Source of the DNA: Juglans regia
Lineage: Eukaryota; Streptophyta; Magnoliopsida; Fagales; Juglandaceae
Length of the DNA stretch: 64,000 bases
Assembly (NCBI RefSeq): GCF_001411555.2
Contig: NC_049904.1
Location: forward strand, 34,719,534 to 34,783,533
Reading direction: 5' to 3'
Both the position numbers and the translations under genes were made by a program. Under the pieces are notes generated by a model. The model was not told the DNA's origin. It made no database searches and saw only the letters and a list, made by a program, of their open reading frames with translations. Positions 59,440-64,000 of the stretch are shown one piece after another. Position 1 is the first letter of the stretch. The number at the start of each line of letters is the position of its first letter.

Positions 59440-60435
59440 TAATATAATAGAGAGTCTGTTTGCAACCGCCCATGGGAACCGCGAGGTAATCGTGTCTCAC
59501 GTGGCAAAATAGAAACGACGATGTTTCTACCTTTATCGTCTTCTCCTTTTTTCTCATTTCAGAATCAAAATTGCTAGAGGCAACCATTTCCAGAGCTCCC
59601 AGACCACTCGAAATCGTAGTTTCCCCCATTTTCAGAGCTCCCTCAAAATCCACCTTGCTCCTTTTCTCCTTCATCTTCCATTGAAAGTTCTCACCCCTTT
59701 GTCTTTACCAACCTCATAGTTCTCACCCCTCCGTTTGGATAAACCCCATAATCATTGAAAGTTTTCACAAGGAACATGGTGATTTTGACAAGAATGATCA
59801 TTACTTTACCACTACCAATTGATGCATTAAAAGTAAACAAGAAGTTACAAGAAGTTATGTCATGATTGATGACCAGATCTACCACAAATTTGGTGTACGG
59901 ACTACTAGTTTTTTCTAACAATTTAGAGCTTAAAGAGGCAGTGGAAGATGGTAGGGAGAAAAATAAATACCAAACTCATAAAGAGATAAACAGAAACAAA
60001 CCATTCAAATTAGAAATATTTTCTTTAAATATCTTATTGCTACCATGACAACATCAAGAAAAACGAAGAAGCTCGATCAAACATCGAAACCAGATGGACA
60101 AGATCTACCAGACCTGAAGACAGCGACGACGGCGATCTCTTATTTCTTCCAGTATAAATCAAAGTGAATGAATCTGAGTAGGGAGTGAAGTAGAAATCAA
60201 GTTTTATGGGCAACAATCTGAGTTTCTTTCGGGATAGGAGCAAAATCGCAGACCCAAAATTGCAGTTTTTCTTCCAAACCCATACCTATTGCAATACTTT
60301 CTTGTTCTAAAATCTGAGTTTTCCCTCTTCCTTTACCTCAGTGTTTTGTTTTGTTTTTGTTTTTGTTTTTTTTTTACTTTTTATCCACCGACTGACGTCC
60401 ACGGTTTCGCGTGTCAATTGCCCCTAGCAAACTGA
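59440..60435. mobile_element. Possible non-autonomous element (~1 kb)
   Basis: The left end CTGTTTGCAACCGCCCATGG and the right end CCCCTAGCAAACTGA suggest inverted termini around TTTGC. The interior is GC-richer than the flanks, with open frames on the minus strand but no recognised protein. Weak support. Confidence 0.3.
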
Positions 60436-61660
60436 ATATAATATAAAGAAATTATATATAATATAAAAAAATCATATAAAAAATATTTTATATATAATAT
60501 ATATATATGAACGGGTCTAGTTTGGTGTTATAAAAAAAAAATCAAAACCAGACGATTTTGAACCAGTTTTGCAAAATTGGAGCCGGTACCAAACCAAACC
60601 GGGTTTTTACACAAGATTGAACACACTGATTTGATCTGGTTCCCTTATTTTTCAATTTGTTTTTCAACCCTAAACCTTTCAACATGGCAAATACTAGAGA
60701 AAACATGTGCATAAAGCATGCCAACTTCACGTTGACAACAAGAGTAATGCTATGAGAAATGTTAATTGTGCTTGAATTTTTTTTTAAAAAAAATTATTTT
60801 TCACATGTCAGTTTTTTATATACTAAAAATTATAAAATTTTAAATTTAAAAAATTTGAATTTTAAAATAAAACTAATAAAATGATTTTTTTTATAAATAC
60901 ATGTAGCACTATTATTTATATTATGTTGTGATAGAATATGAGCTTATACACACACACACACACACATACTAGGTCGGGAGCAACGTGCTTTATTGCCTAG
61001 TTGAGTGAAACAGATTTTTTACAAAAATAATATTGTTTAAAAAAATAATTAATAAATAATTTAATGAATGAAAAAAAAGAGTAAATTTTAGCAAATATAG
61101 AAACAAAAGTATAATAATTAAAGAGAAGAGGCCAGTCCTTTTGGTCTTGTTTAGTACTGCAGAGGATACGAGCCTCAGCCACGAGCGTTGGAAATGAGTT
61201 AACAAATTGTTAGACGTGTATTTCTATAGATCAATAAATAAGATATAGTTGTTTAGTATGGTGAACATTAGACTTGAGAAAAATGTGTACTATCTCATAA
61301 TATTCTTCCACAAGATTTTCTAAGAAAGTATGAGCTCTCTAAAAAAAAAACAATTTAAACCATTAATCTGGGATGCACAGCCTAATTGTTGACAAATAGA
61401 GGTGCATAAAAAAATCAAAACGATCTCGGATCAAAAAACTAAAGCATCGTTAAACTGGAACCTTAGAACAATTTAAGGTTAAATACAAACTGTAGAATCC
61501 CAAGACCACAATAGCTCTAATCAGTTTTGCATCCTCAATTACAAGACCACCATAGCTCCAATCAGTTTGAGATGCATTTAATAAGTTTACAACCTACATG
61601 GCATTTCCCCCGAGGATAGATTTTGTCACACTCACTTATTTGCATAAAATTGTACTCATC
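60436..61660. other. AT-rich spacer with hAT-like scraps
   Basis: 60540-60640 has ACCGG/AACCAG words like the hAT ends. (CA)n at 60949-60966. No gene was seen. Confidence 0.45.
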
Positions 61661-61681
61661 ATCATTGAATAGGCCTCTCCA

Positions 61682-61996
61682 CTAAAAACACTCAGTTTCA
61701 AGTGCCTCTTGGCTTGAAAGATGGTCATGTACCCTTCTCTTCCATGTTCTTGCTTGATTGGTTATTGGTACATTCATAACAACATGCTTTAGCACATGAA
61801 ACTTTTCTCTAGCCACCTTTGTTGACTTAGTATTCTTCTTTTGTCTGTTAGTTAGGGTAGAATTCCAGCTTAGATCTATAGCCCTTTTATATGTGTCTTG
61901 TGTCTCCATTATAGTGTCTTCTAGAGTGGCCCCTAGATGGAGCCTGGGTTCCTCCATGCCTTTTGATAATGCTTTAAGACAATATCTTGTTTTCAT
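61682..61996 (-). other. Unassigned 104-codon reading frame
   Basis: Starts MKTRYCLKALSKGMEEPRLH and ends EALETECF. It is Lys/Thr-rich, with no motif that I recognise. It lies between repeats, followed by a T-run at 62018-62030. It could be a retrotransposon remnant or chance. Confidence 0.2.
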
Positions 61997-62289
61997 ATCT
62001 GATGGGGTCTAATCATTTTTTTTTTTTTTAGGTGTTCCATTGAATTGAATTAATCAGCTTTCACAGGTTATGGAGGTATTATTGATCATTCTTTGTTGTT
62101 TAATTGGTTGTATAACTATGATCTATGAGCATGCCCTCGAATACAACTACCTCCATATATCCACTTGTTTATTTAGTGGGTTTGATGCAAAAGAAAAATC
62201 ATTTTTTATCCACTTGAGTGTTTATCATAGTGTTCTTGGTGTTCATCTTATTTTTGCTCTTCCAATCCGTTCAAGCCACAAAATTCGAC

Positions 62290-64000
62290 CAACCTAGTGT
62301 TTGTCATCCTTTCCATAAGTTTGTCACTTTCCATAATTTGTTTGCCTCATCAAACTTGCCCTAGCCGAAACACACTCCCAATTTGAATTCAAATTCAAAT
62401 TTCGACAACCCTTGCCTTATTTGAATTTGCCCTAGCCGCCCATTCCACTTTCCATATCCAACACTCTTGCTCTAAGTCCAAAACCCTAATCCTAAACCCT
62501 AACCGTCCATCATCATCTTCCCAACACTAAACCCTAAACTCAAGTGGCGCCAATCCTAGTGTCCACATCTTACCATCTTTGTCACTTACCATAAATAGCC
62601 CCATCATCCACCATAAACCCTAGCCGTCCACCTCAAAACTCTATAAGGGAATTCATTCCTTTTAGGAGTCTTGACTTCCTCCAATTTAAATTCAAATTCA
62701 AATCCCAATTCCAATCCCTTAATTTAAGGAATTTTAAATCTTCTTCAATTCCTTAAATCACTCTTCCTACAATCACTCTAAGTCAACTATTGACTTATCA
62801 TCTTAATTCAAATTCAAACTTCTCTCTTCCCTCAAAGATTCTTTCCATCTTACAAACTTTCCTTATTCATCCCTAAACCAACCAAACCCTAGCCACTCCT
62901 TCCAACACGCCAACCCTAATTCCACCACATCAATTCGGCAACCCTAGTTGTTCCTTAGCCACCAAACTCTAGCCTCACTCTTCCATCTCATTCCTAAACC
63001 CTAGTATCATCCTAAACTCCAACCGTAAGCCAACTCTTGCAAATCTCGAAATCCACCCTAGCCTCCCCCACAAAACCCTAGCTACACTACACCATACATA
63101 CCCTAATCACCATCCAAGTGGCCCAAACATCAAGGGCAACCCTTAAGCCATTCCCATTGCATCAAACACCCATAATCATCTCTTAGAACACTCCTATTCC
63201 ATCATCTTGGTACTTCACTCAAGAACAAGTCTAGCCGCCCACATTGATTTGCCTTAGCCTAAACACTTAGCCTACCCAAGTGCATTATCATTCCATCACT
63301 CAAACATCATCCTTTTGTGGAAGGCCAAGCAAGTTGACAATATCACTCGGTCGTCATCTTCACCAAGACAAGCTCGTGGACCTTAGTGTTAGGGACAAGA
63401 CCGGGATCCCTAACACACCACCTTTCTTCACGGTAAACCACTATCATCTTTTCTGTATCGTCCCCTCACGTCTTTCTTAGCCATCGTGACCCTCCTACGT
63501 TCAACCTCTTCGAGTACCAAGACCACGGTACCATTTTCTCTCTTAGGACTTCACCCACCCTTACAACTCTCACCAACTCAGTCTCTCTCGCTCATTATCC
63601 TTCGTTTATTTTTTTCACAAATTAGAACAAACAGCACCACGAACAAACCAACCCCATCGTAGCTACTGTAGTCACTGCACCTTAGAAAAAAAACCCATAG
63701 CACTGTAGTTGTAAGCCAATCATCGGAGCTAGAGCACACGACATCAACCCAAGCATGCATGCCCTTCTGCGTCCAAGAGTTGCCACAATCATCACCTCCG
63801 CAAGCCTCATCCACCACCAACTTCCTCACCTTGAAAACCATCTCCCTGCAACCTAAATCTTCTACTCCACCACTGGTTAACACCAAACAACATCCACTGC
63901 CGCCCATTTTTCCTCCACTGAGAACCACTGTTGCCAGCCACCCTGCCTCCTCCACAGTCAAGCAAACACCAAAGGTACCTTTGTTTTACTTCTCGAAAAC
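62290..64000. other. CCCTAGCC-rich region, possible LTR or leader
   Basis: Pyrimidine- and A-rich sequence with dozens of AACCCTA/CCCTAGCC words and few G, a texture seen in LTR retrotransposon ends. It includes a stem at 63386-63416. Frames (63280-63480 plus, 63578-63961 minus) show no known domain. It continues past the window. Confidence 0.35.
63386..63416. other. Inverted repeat (10-bp arms)
   Basis: GTGTTAGGGA and TCCCTAACAC, exact arms around an 11-nt loop. TGTTAGG/CCTAACA resembles LTR termini (TG...CA), so this may mark an LTR edge. Confidence 0.6.

Overview
The window is nuclear DNA of a flowering plant. The genes are intron-rich with GT/AG introns, and every recognisable product is a plant or chloroplast protein. 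Intergenic and intronic DNA is AT-rich and packed with LINE, hAT, MULE-like, MITE and SINE sequence. The repeat style (short Harbinger-like MITEs made of words such as CTCATCTCATCTC, and LINE tails ending TTTTTTATAAGTAA) looks like a woody eudicot, possibly Fagales/Juglandaceae. That placement is a guess. No bacterial, viral or CRISPR features were seen.

Layout. 0.15-8.7 kb: CCT8 (chaperonin theta), minus strand, last exon(s) off the left edge. Its intron 11 holds a decayed LINE, which itself contains a ~1.2 kb insert with fragments of host genes (ATG2 and an EAR-motif zinc finger). 8.9-13.5 kb: MITE, a minisatellite split by a 1.46-kb hAT element, and a plus-strand LINE remnant. 14.6-20.5 kb: ADP-glucose phosphorylase / GalT-like gene (minus), with MITE, LINE and hAT-like insertions in its introns. 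21-23.3 kb: repeats. 23.56-23.94 kb: small conserved membrane protein (plus). 24.4-27.7 kb: J-domain membrane protein (minus). 29.6-30.7 kb: DUF1639 gene (minus). 31.9-32.5 kb: tRNA-derived SINE and a local duplication. 34.1-35.5 kb: single-pass membrane protein, DUF6821-like (minus). 36-39 kb: MITEs, including two overlapping inverted-repeat pairs. 39.5-46.7 kb: a candidate MULE-type unit with an intact GRF zinc-finger gene (plus) convergent on a broken FAR1-related/MULE transposase gene (minus). 47.4-51.5 kb: APR-like thioredoxin-fold membrane protein (minus). 54.1-57.4 kb: Toc34 chloroplast import GTPase (minus). 58.2-58.9 kb: a clean hAT element with 8-bp target duplication. 59-64 kb: repeats, with CCCTAGCC-rich possible LTR or leader sequence at the right edge.

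The host genes are unrelated housekeeping or organelle genes rather than a pathway. Their order resembles, as I remember the locus numbers, two Arabidopsis blocks (At3g03860-At3g03960 and At5g18120-At5g18200), so the gene backbone looks ancestral with later transposon expansion of introns and spacers. The least expected items are the gene-fragment-carrying insert inside the CCT8 intron, the intact GRF gene beside a dead transposase, several insertions consisting only of a LINE tail, and a telomere-like repeat translated as an Asn-Pro run. All exon limits were read by eye from splice sites, phase and family similarity.
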